NCBI GenBank assembly: GCA_045837725.1
Contig: JBEWZL010000287.1
Location: forward strand, 122,359-186,358
DNA length: 64,000 bases
Direction: 5' to 3'
Source of the DNA: Vermamoeba vermiformis
Taxonomy: Eukaryota > Tubulinea > Echinamoebida
A program made the translations under genes and the position numbers. Under the pieces are notes generated by a model. That model had not been told where the DNA came from. It did not search any database and was given only the letters and a program-made list of their open reading frames with translations. Positions 30,591 through 42,504 of this stretch are shown here, piece by piece; position 1 is the stretch's first letter; every line of letters begins with the position of its first letter.

Positions 30591-32287
30591 CTAGAAAGCA
30601 ATAAGCAAGCCAGAAATAATTACGCTTGCGAATATGACCAGATCAGATCCAGACGACGTCTTAGCAACAGGAGCGGCAGGAGTCACAGGAGGGGTAACAG
30701 GAGCAATAGGTATCAATGTGCACCCATTATCACCATGTCCGTGGCCTTCGTATCCGCCGTTACAAGTGCAACTAAATCCGCTACAAGTCGCATCTGGACT
30801 GCAAGGTTCTGTATCGCAAATACTGCCCTTATCGAACTCTTTAACGAATATTGATCGAGACTTATCGCCAACAGCCCATAAGATGCCTTGAGAAATCGTT
30901 CTGCTGTAATAAACAGATCCAGGTCTCGTTGAATTGTCTGGTACGTAAAGCACATCCGTAACTGGTTGAGGATTAACACCTGGTCCTTTGTAGGTATTGG
31001 CCCATTGATTGGTATATACGTCATAATACCAATCTTCGTCTTTCGCTTGCGCACCGTTTGTAGCGTAATCCGCGAATCCAAAACTCAAAGCCAAAAATCC
31101 GCCAGGAATATAGGTCATTGAATTATATTCCGCTCTTGGAGGCCATGCATCAGCAGAAAATTTACTCGAATTTCCGTAAGTATTAGCAGGAACGGTGTCC
31201 AAGTAAGAATTAACTCCGCCTAACTTCTTCCATCCTAGAGTTCGATTGAAGACCCACAAATCGTTCATGAAATTTTTCGACTGCTCACCACCATATATCC
31301 TAATAAGGAAACATTATTAGGGATTAAAGGTTAAAATCGTAACGAAGAACTGGTCCAGTACGTACCACACATTATTCTCAGTATCTATGGCAGAATAGGG
31401 AGCCCATCGACTACTAGGATTATTATCAAAAGAAAATTCACCGGCAACAGCGTTGGTATTATTAGTTTTAGGAGTATCAGGCCCTGAGAACCACATCCAC
31501 ATTCCGGATTCGATCGAGTACTTCCAGACTGCTGGAGGAACGAAGGAAAGAATCGTAAGATAATTATAATCGAGACCAAATGCCATCCATAGCGAATGAT
31601 CATCTGCTGTGTACCAAACAGCCATACCTCTGCGACATCCAGGGTACGTAGTGTTAGATTCGACTCCAACTTGGCCAAAGCTCACAGAGGAATTCATAGG
31701 AGTATGATCGGTCCAGTTACCTTCCACAACATTATACATCCAGAAGTCGCATAAGTAAGTGCCGTCCTTTGTTTTACCGCCATATATCCAAACGTTATCA
31801 TTTTTGTCGATCCACATGGATGAATCTGCTCGGTTGATGGGTCCAGGATTGCTTACGTTATATTCATCCCATACCACTGTCCATTCTAATATGGATTTAT
31901 CGTAATAGCGAAGCATCGCGGGCCTGCTCGTGCAGTACTGATCTAATTAACGAAAAAAGTAAGAAAAATTTACAATTAATTCTGCAATTAATTTTATTAT
32001 TTTCTTTAACCATTTTTATGCTGGTTTGATTGACTATTTTGTAAATTTATTTTCAGATCCTGATCCAGTACAAATTTTATCTTACCTGATCCACCGAACA
32101 ACCACACTCTGCCAGCAGAATCAGTAGCTGTTTGTACTAGCGTAATCTGGCTAGTAAGACTAGCAGTGCAATTCAGATAGTTTTGTTCTTGCAACGCAGT
32201 CCAGTATGGCAAGTCCACGCACCACGAGAGCGATACGAGCGACAGGAATATTATTATTACTATCGTACTAAACTGAGTAGCTCTCAT
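30591..32287 (-). CDS. Secreted, probably GPI-anchored kelch-repeat protein with EGF-like domain
   Basis: Three to four exons. The start MRATQFSTIVIIIFLSLVSL is a strong signal peptide. Kelch-type blades follow (RVWLFGGSG, NVWIYGGKT...FWMYNVVEGNWT, MWMWFSGPDTP, IYGGEQSK...DLWVFNRTLGWKKL, DWYYDVYTNQW), with many N-glycosylation sequons (NCT, NSS, NTT, NNT). An EGF-like six-Cys module lies near the end (CDTEPCSPDATCSGFSCTC then C). The C-terminus has a Pro/Thr-rich linker (PVTPPVTPAAP), a small-residue site (SSGSD) and a hydrophobic tail (LVIFASVIISGLLIAF), the pattern of a GPI signal. Likely a cell-surface adhesion or recognition protein; the ligand is unknown. It is divergent from the ABCD4-like gene. 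Confidence 0.82.
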
Positions 32288-33013
32288 TTGTGGTAAGAGT
32301 TGCAGCCAAAAACCGAATAATATTATTTAACGAATAAATTCCGGATCCCGTTCTCCTTCACACACTGCAAACTAATATTCTATTGTATTAGGTTTTAATG
32401 GTTTCTACGAATTAGTGGATTAAGGTCAATAGCATTTTATGCCATAAAATGTTAGGCAATTAATACACGTCCTCCAACGGTCAAGATCCATGCGGTTGAA
32501 ACATTAATTAAACTCTCGTGGCATTGAAGTTTACTTTCCGAGCTCGGAGTACTGTTGCCAATAACATCGCCTAATTTTCGAACTCTTTTCGAAAAGAAAT
32601 GGGAAATTAACCTTTCTTACGACTTCTCTGCTTGGCCCGGTACGGTCGTGAAATTTCAATTCGTGACACTTCATCTGATCGTATCACATATTCATCAACT
32701 TTCATACAAAATCGAAGAACGGTGCCCTGAGTAATGATAACTGTTACGAAGTGAGTGGATCTTGATCAAGATCTAGAACCAACTCTTTATGCGTGCTAAG
32801 GAGGGATTAGATACTGCGCTACACAAAATTGCATGGTGCCCTTACGTACATACAGTGGCTAATAGTACGTATTAATCCGACAACTCCTCATGCTCATGAC
32901 TTTGTTCGTTTATTTTTTTGATTTTCCGTGGAATTTTCAAATTTAGTTCGAACACATTTAAATGTAGCAGCGCCTTACGCCCATGAACAAACTAGTATTT
33001 TCAACGTTGGACA
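32288..33013. promoter_or_regulatory. Divergent intergenic region, kelch gene / ABCD4-like gene
   Basis: 726 bp upstream of both genes. A plus-strand frame at 32928-33143 overlaps the true start of the transporter in another phase and has no ATG. No specific regulatory site is recognised. Confidence 0.4.
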
Positions 33014-35809
33014 ATGGACAGCTACACACAGATTAGAAACAGATCTAAGTCTCAGTCGGATTATTCTTCGATCAAATCTGACAACGATCTCCTCAACCGT
33101 TTTTATTCGGACTATAATCCAGGTAAGCCAAGCGCTTAAATAAAAGTTTTACAGCTAATGATGGCGTAAATTAGATGCAAGGGGCGTTTGGGGTCGATTT
33201 TTTACCCTTCTTAGGATTGGATTTCGATCGCCGTTTTCAGCAGCAAGTGTTTCGATGTACTTTGCTATTATCTTTACTATCGCGAACTCGCTGATATATG
33301 GACTGTATCCTGGTTTGGTAAGTCAAAGCCGGATCACCGTACAAAGAATTTACTGTCAAATGTTTTTTAATCTTGGTGCAAAGTACCGATCAAATTTATG
33401 ACTATATGCTCCATATATAACGCTCATTATTATGATATTATATCTACTTTCTGGCTAACCATCATATAAATTTAGTTCGGTCAATTTGTTTGCTCGTTGA
33501 CTTGTGATTGCCCAACACCGGAATACAAAGATAATCCGGTTATACAAGTGTTAATAGCCAGTGGATGGCTTATGGCAATGTTAGGGTCCATGGCACTACT
33601 TCAAACTTTTAGCAGCTACTGCAGTAAGACCTGGATCGTTCAAAAAGAGCTTGACTTAACGTATTAACCATAATATATGCTAGGTAACATTTCAAACATT
33701 AACTTGCGAAAGAATATTACTTTAAAGCTTCAAAACGAGATTATGAACAAAAAATTGCTTTACGATCTGGTCGGCATGGATTTGAACTTGGTACGTGAAC
33801 GACGTCGTATTGTATTTCTTTATGTTACTTTTTCTAATGCACGTTACTACTAGGATAACATTGATCAGCGTATTGCCGCCGATACGGGTGTGTTCGCATC
33901 GTTGATAGGGGATCAGCTCGTCCTTGCTTTTCTGGGCATGATTCGTAAATATACCACTAATAATCAATATACCTTAATATATAACCTATTGTATACAGTA
34001 AACACGGTCATATTTACAAGAGAAGCGTTCTCTGCCCAAGGATGGATCGGCATTGTTACTCCCTACGGGTACGTCTTGTTTGAACGTATCTAGATGGGAC
34101 GATTATATTTGATTAAATATGCTTATTTTAGGTTATTTGTATTCGCTGCAGTCGTCAAAGTATTGCTGTCAATTCGCATCCCGAAACAACAGTACAAAAT
34201 TGAACAATTTGAAGGGTCTTTCAGATATGCTCAGGTGCGCGTAAGAACATATGCCGAATCAATTGCATTTTTTGGTGGAGAACCACGAGAAAAAGAGATC
34301 TTGGACGAGGTAAGCCACATCCGCCGATAAAAAACTATTTTATTTGTTTTAATTATTGAATATTCGTATTAATGTAGAGGTTCAACGATGTATTTACTTC
34401 GCAAAAACGACTATTTGGCATGTTGATTCCATTAGGCCTAGCAGACTCATTTATGTCTGGTGGATCCGCTATCTTTCCGTACTTACGTAATACTATCTGC
34501 CCATATCTTTCTTGCATTTCTATTAAAATATTGAATAGCAATTATTTTATCGCTTTATAAGAATAAAAGCTGCACTTTTTCGAGCTCTAGCGTAATGTCG
34601 CAAGCTGCTGGTAAGTACTAACACCAAAAGACGCTAAAACACCGATATTAACCTGCATATAGCTACTCAATCATTATTACAGGCTTTAATGGCCATTCCA
34701 GGATTGATTGCGACGCTTGGAATTTTTGCTGGCTACATCCATCGCGTTGGTACGAAATTTTTTTTCTAGAGAGAAGAAAATTAACTTATGAATTATTAGG
34801 TCAATTGGTTGAAGCATGCGCTTACGTAGAATCCAAGAAACGATTAAAAGAAGCAAATACGATAACTACTCCTTTCGATGAAATTTCTCTGGATCACGTA
34901 CACGTCGTTTCGCCAAAGGGAATCACTCTTATTAAGGATCTTACATTAGAAATCAACAAAGGAAAAAACGTGGTCATCACTGGACCAAGGTAGCGTCAAT
35001 TCAAACCTCTAAATTGTTGACTTTTTTTTTGACCCCATCTGCATCCAGTGGTAGCGGCAAGAGCTCATTGCTAAGAACTATTGGTGGCCTCTGGAAACCT
35101 GTAATGGGTACTATTACTCTACCTGCCGCAGCTAACAAAATATTTTACTTGCCTCAAAAGTATGTTCTGGATCCGATCTACGCGTTATCTTACTTATAAC
35201 ACCTTGTTTTAGGTCCTATATAGTGTTAGGCTCACTTAGACAACAAATTTTATATCCAAATGACGAAAAAGAATCGCACGCGAGCGATGAATACTTGCGA
35301 GAGATTTTCCGCGTGGTTGGTCTCGATCAAGTTTTGAAAAAGTACGTAACTTCATAAAAATGCTTTGCTATATATTATTAAATATCTTATCATTATAGGT
35401 TTGATTTGGACGAGGTCGCACAATGGGAAGACGTGTTGAGTCCCGGTGAAGTTCAACGCCTTGGATTCGCTCGACTACTCTTCCATAAGCCTACCTTTGT
35501 CATATTGGACGAAGCCACTAGTGCATTAGGCAAGGATTATATTATTTACCAAGGAATGTGAACGGGTTCGACTAATCGGAAATTTCAAATCAGATCTGGA
35601 GACGGAAGCAAAGTGTATGGAGGCATGTGTGGCAGCAGGCATAACGATTATAAGTGTCGCACATAGACCTTCAGTAAGTACTAATATTTGTAGTAAATAT
35701 TGTCTTATTCGTTCTATGACAGGTGGAAAAATATCATTCTGTCAGGTTGCATTTGCCAGGTGACGGCCATTGCTCGATTGCACCGCTGCGTAACGAAAGA
35801 GATATCTAA
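33014..35809 (+). CDS. ABCD4: ABC half transporter, ABCD family, ABCD4-like
   Basis: The start ATG at 33014 gives [20 protein letters not shown], and splicing in phase 1 (donor after AATCCAG) leads into [14 protein letters not shown]. Membrane segments follow, then the ABCD signature [16 protein letters not shown] segments to GWIGIV, and [20 protein letters not shown] (the family EF.FR loop). The nucleotide-binding domain has Walker A (GPSGSGKSS), Q-loop (LPQK), signature [14 protein letters not shown], Walker B with [11 protein letters not shown], and H-loop VAHRPS followed by [11 protein letters not shown], very like ABCD4. ABCD1-3 are peroxisomal; ABCD4 is lysosomal and exports cobalamin with LMBRD1, and the short N-terminus without a peroxisomal motif fits that. 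One intron (35530-35593) is GC-AG. Confidence 0.87.
35530..35593 (+). other. GC-AG intron in the ABCD4-like gene
   Basis: The exon ends GTGCATTAG and the intron begins gcaagg, ending at the cag at 35591-35593. Removing 64 nt gives the conserved SALDLETEAK; no GT donor in this stretch gives an open frame, and reading through hits a TGA. Confidence 0.8.
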
Positions 35810-36091
35810 TGCTATGTATTATTTAAGTGATTGATAAATAACTCAACTTCACTTTTGATGGCTCTTCTGATGTGTTTTTGTTCTCTAACTGCCTTTTCAT
35901 TAATTGACCAGTTGTAGTTGACGGAGCTGTCATTGCCGCTGCAAATTAAAAACGTTGAAAATGTTCCAAAAGGAACTGAAATTGTAAAGCGGACGCATTT
36001 CACCTCGTAAGTTTTTCGCTGCGAATAGGATTGAGGTTGGTACTAATATTGTCATGTTAATATCATGAAAGAACTCACGTAAAAGGGCAGT

Positions 36092-37822
36092 TTATTTAGC
36101 GCTTCTAACTTGTTCAATCATTTTCGCTCGAATTTTCTCGCGTTTCTCGTCAGTGAGGTTCGGTGTCAAATCTATCGACTTGTTGTAACATTTCAACGCT
36201 TCTTCTTTGTTGTCTTGTGCCATATATATTGTCGCAAGAGTGGACCAGCCCTTATTATTACCAGGATGTAATTCAACGAGTTCTTTGGCCCGTTTTATTG
36301 CGTCGTCAATTTGACCCTACAGCGTGAAGGTTACTCACAAAATTCGTTCATGAACGACTCAGACGGACTTACCAAAAATAGTAATGAGTTAGAGACGCCG
36401 TATAGGGCTTGAGGATCTTGTTTATCGAATGTGAGGTATTTTTCATAGGCCATTACAGCGTCGCCAAACTCTTCAAGTGCGAAACAAGCCTCGCCCTTTG
36501 AGAGCCACAGTCCCGGACGATTATCCGAAAGATTTATCGCTCTGTTGATCAAATCTAATGAATCGTGATATTTTCCTAAAAGGCAATTCATTAGAGCAAC
36601 GAGCCTTGAATCTGTCATTAAAATTTTCTAACTTGACAGGTGTCAAAGTTGAAGCTCGATCGTACAATAATTGTATAAAAGTAACGATAGTAATTAGTTT
36701 GAATGGAGATTCGTTTGATTTTTTTTGGCACTGTGAAAAATATTGAGTGACACGTGTCAAAAATCGGACTTACCTTGTTCCATACAAACAGCGCTTAAGA
36801 AGGTTAATACTTCCGGATCTTTATGATGCAATTTCAAACTCTTCCGCAAATATTCTTCTGCCAATTTGAAATCTCGCTCATTTGCAGCCAGGGCGCCGAG
36901 AATAAAAAACAAAGTCTCGTCGTACCCAAACTCTTGTGCTTTATCCGTGTATTCTTTCGCTTTTTCGAAATTTCGTTCTCTGAAATGCATTTGTGCTAAT
37001 GCAATCCACGCAAAATAAATATCTGGCGTCAATTCGACAGCTTTTAGAAATTGTTCTTGCGCCTTAATTTTATCTCCCTATAAAATATTAGCAATAGGCT
37101 AACGCGATGTTAAATATTAACTTACACTGTCAAGGTATAAAGATCCGCGTAGGAAATAAGGATAGCCGTCTGTCGGATCTGCCTCCGTTGCTTTGCTAGC
37201 AGATTCGATGGCTTGATCCAGCTGATTTAACATTGCATGAGACTTGGCTAAGTTAAATAATTAATATATATCGTTATTATATTGTACCATGTTACCTTTT
37301 CCGTATAAAGCCTTTCCTAAGATCTTAATGTTTTCTGAATCATTCTTATCGATCTGATCCACGATCTGCTCGAAAGCCTTCAGTGCACCTTTTGCATCAT
37401 TATCATTTTCTAATAATTCAAATGCATGATTGAGTTGTTCCTCTATTATTCATTATTTGATAAAGGCTACAAATCAATTTTTTACTTACGGATTTGTTTT
37501 TCTGACTTCACTTTTTTTGCAGCACCCCACCATAAATTTCTTCCTATTATAAATAATGATTAAACGATTTTTGTAACTAAAATCGATCATTTTGTAATTA
37601 TTCAAAATTAAGAATATATTTCAATTTAAATTTGAACTCACTCTGACAGTCAAGGCTAGGACCATTGTGAAAAATACTATCATTTGTATTAGTAAATATT
37701 TTTGTCGAGTTTTTTCCAGGCTTGCAATTCAAAAACAGTCCGTATTGTATCTGCACGATTGTTTGTTTAGATGCGCGAGCGTTTAATGCTCTGCTAGTGT
37801 TTCGTATAATATTACGAAGCAT
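36092..37822 (-). CDS. TPR protein with mitochondrial-type presequence
   Basis: The start at 37822 opens MLRNIIRNTSRALNARASKQ, a basic, Arg-rich, acid-free leader typical of mitochondrial import. Seven or more exons then encode TPR units: NHAFELLENDNDAKGALKAF, AIESASKATEADPTDGYPYF, KAQEQFLKAVELTPDIYFAW, NFEKAKEYTDKAQEFG, KLAEEYLRKSLKLHHKDPEV, KYHDSLDLINRAINL, FGDAVMAYEKYLTF, DAIKRAKELVELHPGN and EEALKCYNKSIDLTPN. The end is MIEQVRSAK followed by TAA. It probably acts as an organellar assembly scaffold; no orthologue is recognised. The intron between about 36619 and 36756 contains two TGACA-NN-TGTCA palindromes. Confidence 0.75.
36634..36645. promoter_or_regulatory. Intronic palindrome TGACAGGTGTCA
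   Basis: Inverted TGACA half-sites with a GG spacer, inside an intron of the mitochondrial TPR gene, 114 bp from a second copy. The geometry matches published TALE-homeodomain (MEIS/TGIF-type) sites; a role here is inference. Confidence 0.4.
36748..36759. promoter_or_regulatory. Intronic palindrome TGACACGTGTCA
   Basis: A perfect 12-bp palindrome with CACGTG core in the same intron as the copy at 36634, close to the donor site of that intron on the minus strand. Confidence 0.4.
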
Positions 37823-37908
37823 TGCAATGAGGTAGACGATGTATTGATTACAAGCTGAAAAGATCCTAGTTTATTTCTAAAAAAGTCACAATAACCTGCC
37901 TAATCTAA

Positions 37909-39034
37909 CTACTGGCACTTTGAATAGTCCGTAGTGCAATTAAAGTAAGCGTAGGGCAGCAAAACACGATCTATTTTGTGGACAACACCGTTATACGCGT
38001 ATGAATCCGGGGCAACAATCGATGCATCGTTCACTGTAGTTTTTGACGCGCCAGGGAAACTAGTGCGTCTGATGGTCAATGTAGCGTTAGCGAATGTTTG
38101 TACTGTTAAGCCATCGTAAAGGTCTGTCGAGAACAAAGGCTGACTATGGATGAAAGATCAGGTATTAATAAGTGCTTATGAAAAAATGGAAATTTCCCGA
38201 GGAGGCTTACCCTAGGATGTGATACAATAAGACCTGCTTCAATGCTTTCAAATTGTTATAATTGAACAAGGGACCCACCGAAGGGTCGTTGAAGGCGTCG
38301 TTGGTCGGTGCAAAGAGCGTGTATTGAGGACCGAGAAGTGTCAAAACAGAGTCCAAGCCAGTCGCTCGCAGTGTGTATTTAAGTGTGCTCAAATTAGGGT
38401 CTTGCAAGATCAAGGCGTAGATGTAGGGATAAGAAGTAGAGAACTGCCAAATGTCTGTGAACAAGACTCGATCCAACGAATGAATCACACCGTTGGACGC
38501 AGGGATGTCAGTTTGAGTGACACGTGCATCGTTCAGTGAAATGGAGTAGTAATGACGAGTTTTGAATGGGCTGCGGAAGTAAAGATCAATAGCACTTCCT
38601 TGTGCAGATACCAAGGTATAATTTCCAAGAACAGCAAGTTGCATGGCATGCAAAGACTGGCCTGGAAGCACCTATTCACGACGGATCTGATTAGCCATTC
38701 ACTTTATACGAAAAAAAAAAATGATCGTAATTGTTCTTAATCGTCTTATAAAGCAGTGCTTACATGGTACAGAAGTACTGAGCGAAGCAGGTCTACATTA
38801 GCGGGATTTCGCAAAGTCTGAAGGGTGGACGAAGGCAAAGCATTGAACGCTGTGTTGTTCGGAGCAAAGACGGTGTAGTTAACTGGAAGCGATAGAGTTT
38901 TTTGAAGACCAGCAGCTTGAAGCTAGCATTGAGAACGAAGGATTTGAGTTGATGACATCAGTAATGGTTTTAACCTGCGCCGAGCAGGTTGTGAGAATTA
39001 TCAACAACGTAAGGATAGCTATTATGCACCGCAT
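37909..39034 (-). CDS. Secreted fasciclin (FAS1) protein, two domains, with a frame problem near the N-terminus
   Basis: The start at 39034 gives MRCIIAILTLLIILTTCSAQ, a signal peptide. Two FAS1 domains follow. The first has YTVFAPNNTAFNALP, VLLYHVLPGQ and ASNGVIHSLDRVLF; the second has LTLLGPQYTLFAPTNDAF, VLLYHILGQPLFS and YNGVVHKIDRVLLPY. FAS1 proteins act in cell adhesion at the surface or matrix. Directly after the signal peptide the sequence reads KTITDVINSNPSFSML, a classic FAS1 start, but the next conserved stretch (LQAAGLQKTL) is in another frame with no gap. Either a 52-nt intron with a weak gttaaa donor removes the FAS1-like start, or a one-base shift is present. No membrane anchor is seen at the C-terminus. 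Confidence 0.8.
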
Positions 39035-39309
39035 TATTATTGTTGTTTACGTGTATTGTAGATTTAAAAATGTCACTTCTTTTTCGTTGAATTTTTAAAT
39101 GAATCGATCAGCAAGGGACGACAGGTCACTAAGAGATTGCATTGTGAAACAGAGGTCCTAAGTGAGATCGCTCTAAATATAGGACCTCAGCTCATATTTT
39201 TCCTCATATTTGGACGAATCTGCCACGCCAGAAATTTGAAAGAATTGCAAATTTTATTCTTTCAGTACGTAGCCACTCAATTTGTTACAAAACAGCACGT
39301 ACCAGTAAT

Positions 39310-42300
39310 TTATAACGTTTCGAAGACGTTCTTTTTGGCGTATTTCTTGGTGCACACCAACGACGTGATGAGCACAGCAAGAGCTGCACCGAGCACCAAA
39401 GCAATGGCACCAACGATCCAAGGATTGGCATCCGAAAGAACTTGTCCTACGCTCTCAGGTCCCTTTGAAGGTGATTCTGCAGGCGTGTTAGTGTCGCTCA
39501 GTGACTCCACAAAGCTCAGTTTTTGAGTGAAGGCACCGCCGTCCGCGTAAGTCAACCACAAGCTGACGTCAAGCGAGACGTTTGATGGCACGTACGATGG
39601 CGTGAAGCAGCCCACGTGATTGTCATCGAGTCGGAATGCACCCGTGGTAGCTAATTCGAAATGTCAATCACTGAATTCAAAATATGACACGTGTCAACAT
39701 AATTTTTCCAAGCTAAGACGCTATTGGCATCAATATAATATCACATACCATATTGGAAGACGCAAGTCAAGCAGTCACCAGACAAAGTCGGGCGTGCAGA
39801 TTGACCGAAGCAGCCCTTGAACTCGCGAATAGTGTCCTTGACTTCAACTTCGATCCAGTTCTGTGAGTTGCTCTTCACTTCACTCGTGCTCAATTTGACG
39901 ACAGTGGCAGGGTCTAACAAATCAAATGAGTGTCAAACTTAAAAGTCAACTACGATTACTTACACCAAGTCTGAAAAGCGTATGGACCAAAGGTCTTGCC
40001 GTTATATTCAATTTTGAACGAGTACATGGCAGGTTCTAACGGCTTTTCAGCAGTAAAAGTTGCGCTGATGTAATCAAGTGCGCCTCCAAATGTCATAGTG
40101 GATGTCTCCAAAGTGATGCCATAGTTCAGTTCGGTCACTGTAGCATTAGCGATTGAAGAGTTGAAGTTGGTGCCGGTCCAAAAAACAGATACTAAGGAAA
40201 ATGATAATTAATACGCATATGACTTAAGAAGATGGTTGAAATGAGGACTTACGAGTTTGAGTGCCGTTGAGCAAAGGAGCACCAACAACGGGCGATGACA
40301 AAATAGTAGGAGCATCGTTAATTTTAGCGCTGCAAGGGACAGTCTTGTTCAGACCAGTAGCGAAGACAGCCAGCTCAAGTTGAGCACAGTCAGCGGCGGT
40401 AATAGTGAGATTCGATGATTGGCCAGTGATAGGGTCCTTCAAGACAGTGCCGTTTTGAAGGAATTCATTGCAAGCCTTAATATGAAAAATTGAGTTTGCG
40501 ACAAGATGCTAATGTCCGATAGGGCCTACCTGTGTCAAGAGGGCGGCGTGCTGAATGAAGTTGGTAGTTGAAGTGTGCGAGCCAAGTGCACGGATGTAAA
40601 TGTTGAAAGCCTTGATCAAACCAACACCATCAACAATGACGTTGTTCACAAAACCTCCATCGACGAAGAGAGCGTAGGCTTGGTTGGGAACTCCGGAGTT
40701 TGAGTGCACGCCTCCGTTATCGATTGCAGGATTGCAACTAAGAGAGGCCTTAGTAAAATATCACCACTTGATAAACGGTTCAGACTTACACGAAGGTTGA
40801 GTCAGTGGTCGTGGCAGGATGCTTGTAGCAAGTCGGGTTGTACATGTCACGAATGCCAATAGTATAACCAGCAGTAGATAACTTGGGAATAGCCTCAGTC
40901 ACTTGATCTCCGATAACCCAACGAAGACTCTCGGAAGTATTGAAATCGCAGCGTCGGTGAGAACGTGGAGGGTAGTATCGCGGTACTTGAAGCATGAGTT
41001 GTGTGCTTTCACCGATGATGTCAGCATATGCTTCATTGAGAGCTCCGGACTGGCCTTGATAAACCAAATTTCCACCGTAAGAGCTGACATAGGCTACGTT
41101 CCAGGGTTAGCGAAACACGGTACGTCGAAGCAAAAAATTTAACGTGGATGTACTCACCATGACCCCATTCATGGGCTACAACATCAATACCAGCCATGCC
41201 AGGGCAGAAGAATGTGTGATTAGCGTTGAAGTAGGCGTTGGGGCATCGAAGCAAGCTTGGTGCGACTTGCATTTGCATCAATGTACCTGACAAACGTAAT
41301 TCAGCAACCAAGGCTCCGTATAGAGGTGTGCTTACCGTTGTTGTCCCAAGAATTATAATCAATGAGATTGCTGAAAATAGTGTACACGGTCTTGCTAGCC
41401 AACAGCAAATTCTCGATGGTCGCGTCAGTTGTGTTCTTCGGATCCGAGACTTCATCCCATGATGTTTGCAAAGAGCCATCTTGCCAGTTAAATCCCAAAA
41501 TCTGTCTGTGGAGTGCGTGTCGGATCGTTGACATGTGCGAGATGATTTTGCCGTCGTGTGCATCCACGAACACTTCGTAGCCGAGGGTGATCGGTTGTGA
41601 GCTCTGTACAACAATTTTGTGGACAAGATGGATTGTGTCGTAAATAGAAGGGCCAGTAAGACCTTGTTTGAAGATCATAAGGCCGGTAGGCTCAACAGAC
41701 CAAGACTGCGAATCCGGATGCAACATAGAGAGCATTTTCAAAGTTACTTCAATGGCCTTTGATTCATCAACTCTTGGTTCAGTGTCGACCGAGGAGAGTT
41801 CTTTTGGATGTATCAAAACGCCGCTTAAACTAGTAATGTGGGCGTTATGATTGAATTTGATTTTCAGATCGCCTCCAAAAACTTCGACACCTTGGAACTT
41901 CTGCTTGTAGTGATGCGTAGACCAATGCGCGATTTGTTTGTCCAGAAATTCGTGTTGAAAAGTCAAATCAGCCACTGTGAGCCCATTAAAGCTACTAGAA
42001 TGTTCGTTGAGAAATTCAGCTACCAGATCTTGTTTTGATTGAGTCAAATGAACCACTCCTTGCTTTGGCATTTTATGATACGGCTCATTGAGTGTAATTA
42101 AAAAGGGCATGTTGGTGTTCTCGTTGTTAACGATCGAGAATTCGCTTGATCGAGCCAAGCCTGTAGAAAATTGATTTTAATAAATATAATCGCTGTTGAT
42201 TATTTAATAAATATTTTTTGATTTTTTAAATTAAACTGGTCGAGTTGCGAGAACGGTCCCGTCTACCGGGCAGATCGTCCAAACGTACGCACCAATAAAA

Positions 42301-42338
42301 GCCAAGCACAAAGAAAGGACCAGTATCGAACGCTTCAT
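39310..42338 (-). CDS. M4 (thermolysin-family) metallopeptidase, type I membrane-anchored
   Basis: The start at 42338 opens a signal peptide (MKRSILVLSLCLAFIG). An FTP/PepSY-type propeptide covers the first 250 residues or so (QHEFLDKQIAHWSTHHYKQ, FQGVEVFGGDLKI). The peptidase has HEWGH zinc ligands and catalytic Glu (near 41160, split by an intron), then GALNEAYADIIGE with the third ligand Glu, and GGVHSNSGVPNQAYAL with the transition-state His. C-terminal beta-rich, N-glycosylated domains follow, with a transmembrane helix (VGAIALVLGAALAVLITSLV) and a short basic tail (KKYAKKNVFETL). It probably digests protein at the cell surface or in phagosomes. The membrane anchor is unusual for a family mostly secreted in bacteria. 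An intron near 39690 carries a TGACACGTGTCA palindrome. Confidence 0.88.
39685..39696. promoter_or_regulatory. Intronic palindrome TGACACGTGTCA
   Basis: Perfect 12-bp palindrome inside an intron of the M4 peptidase gene, identical to the one at 36748. Confidence 0.4.
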
Positions 42339-42504
42339 TGTTGGTCGTGTGTCTGAGCTGCACGAAATAACGAAAAAGAAGATTGTTATTCATAACCTGC
42401 GAACTTTCCACGCGAACTTCCCAACAAAATTGTGCAGTATTTTTACCGCGACCAAAGCTACGGCCGTATATAACAATTTATACAAACTACTGTACAATGA
42501 CATA

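Noticed and set aside
32928-33143. 71-codon frame upstream of the ABCD4-like gene
   Set aside because: It begins with GTG just after a TGA and overlaps the real first exon (ATG 33014) in another frame.
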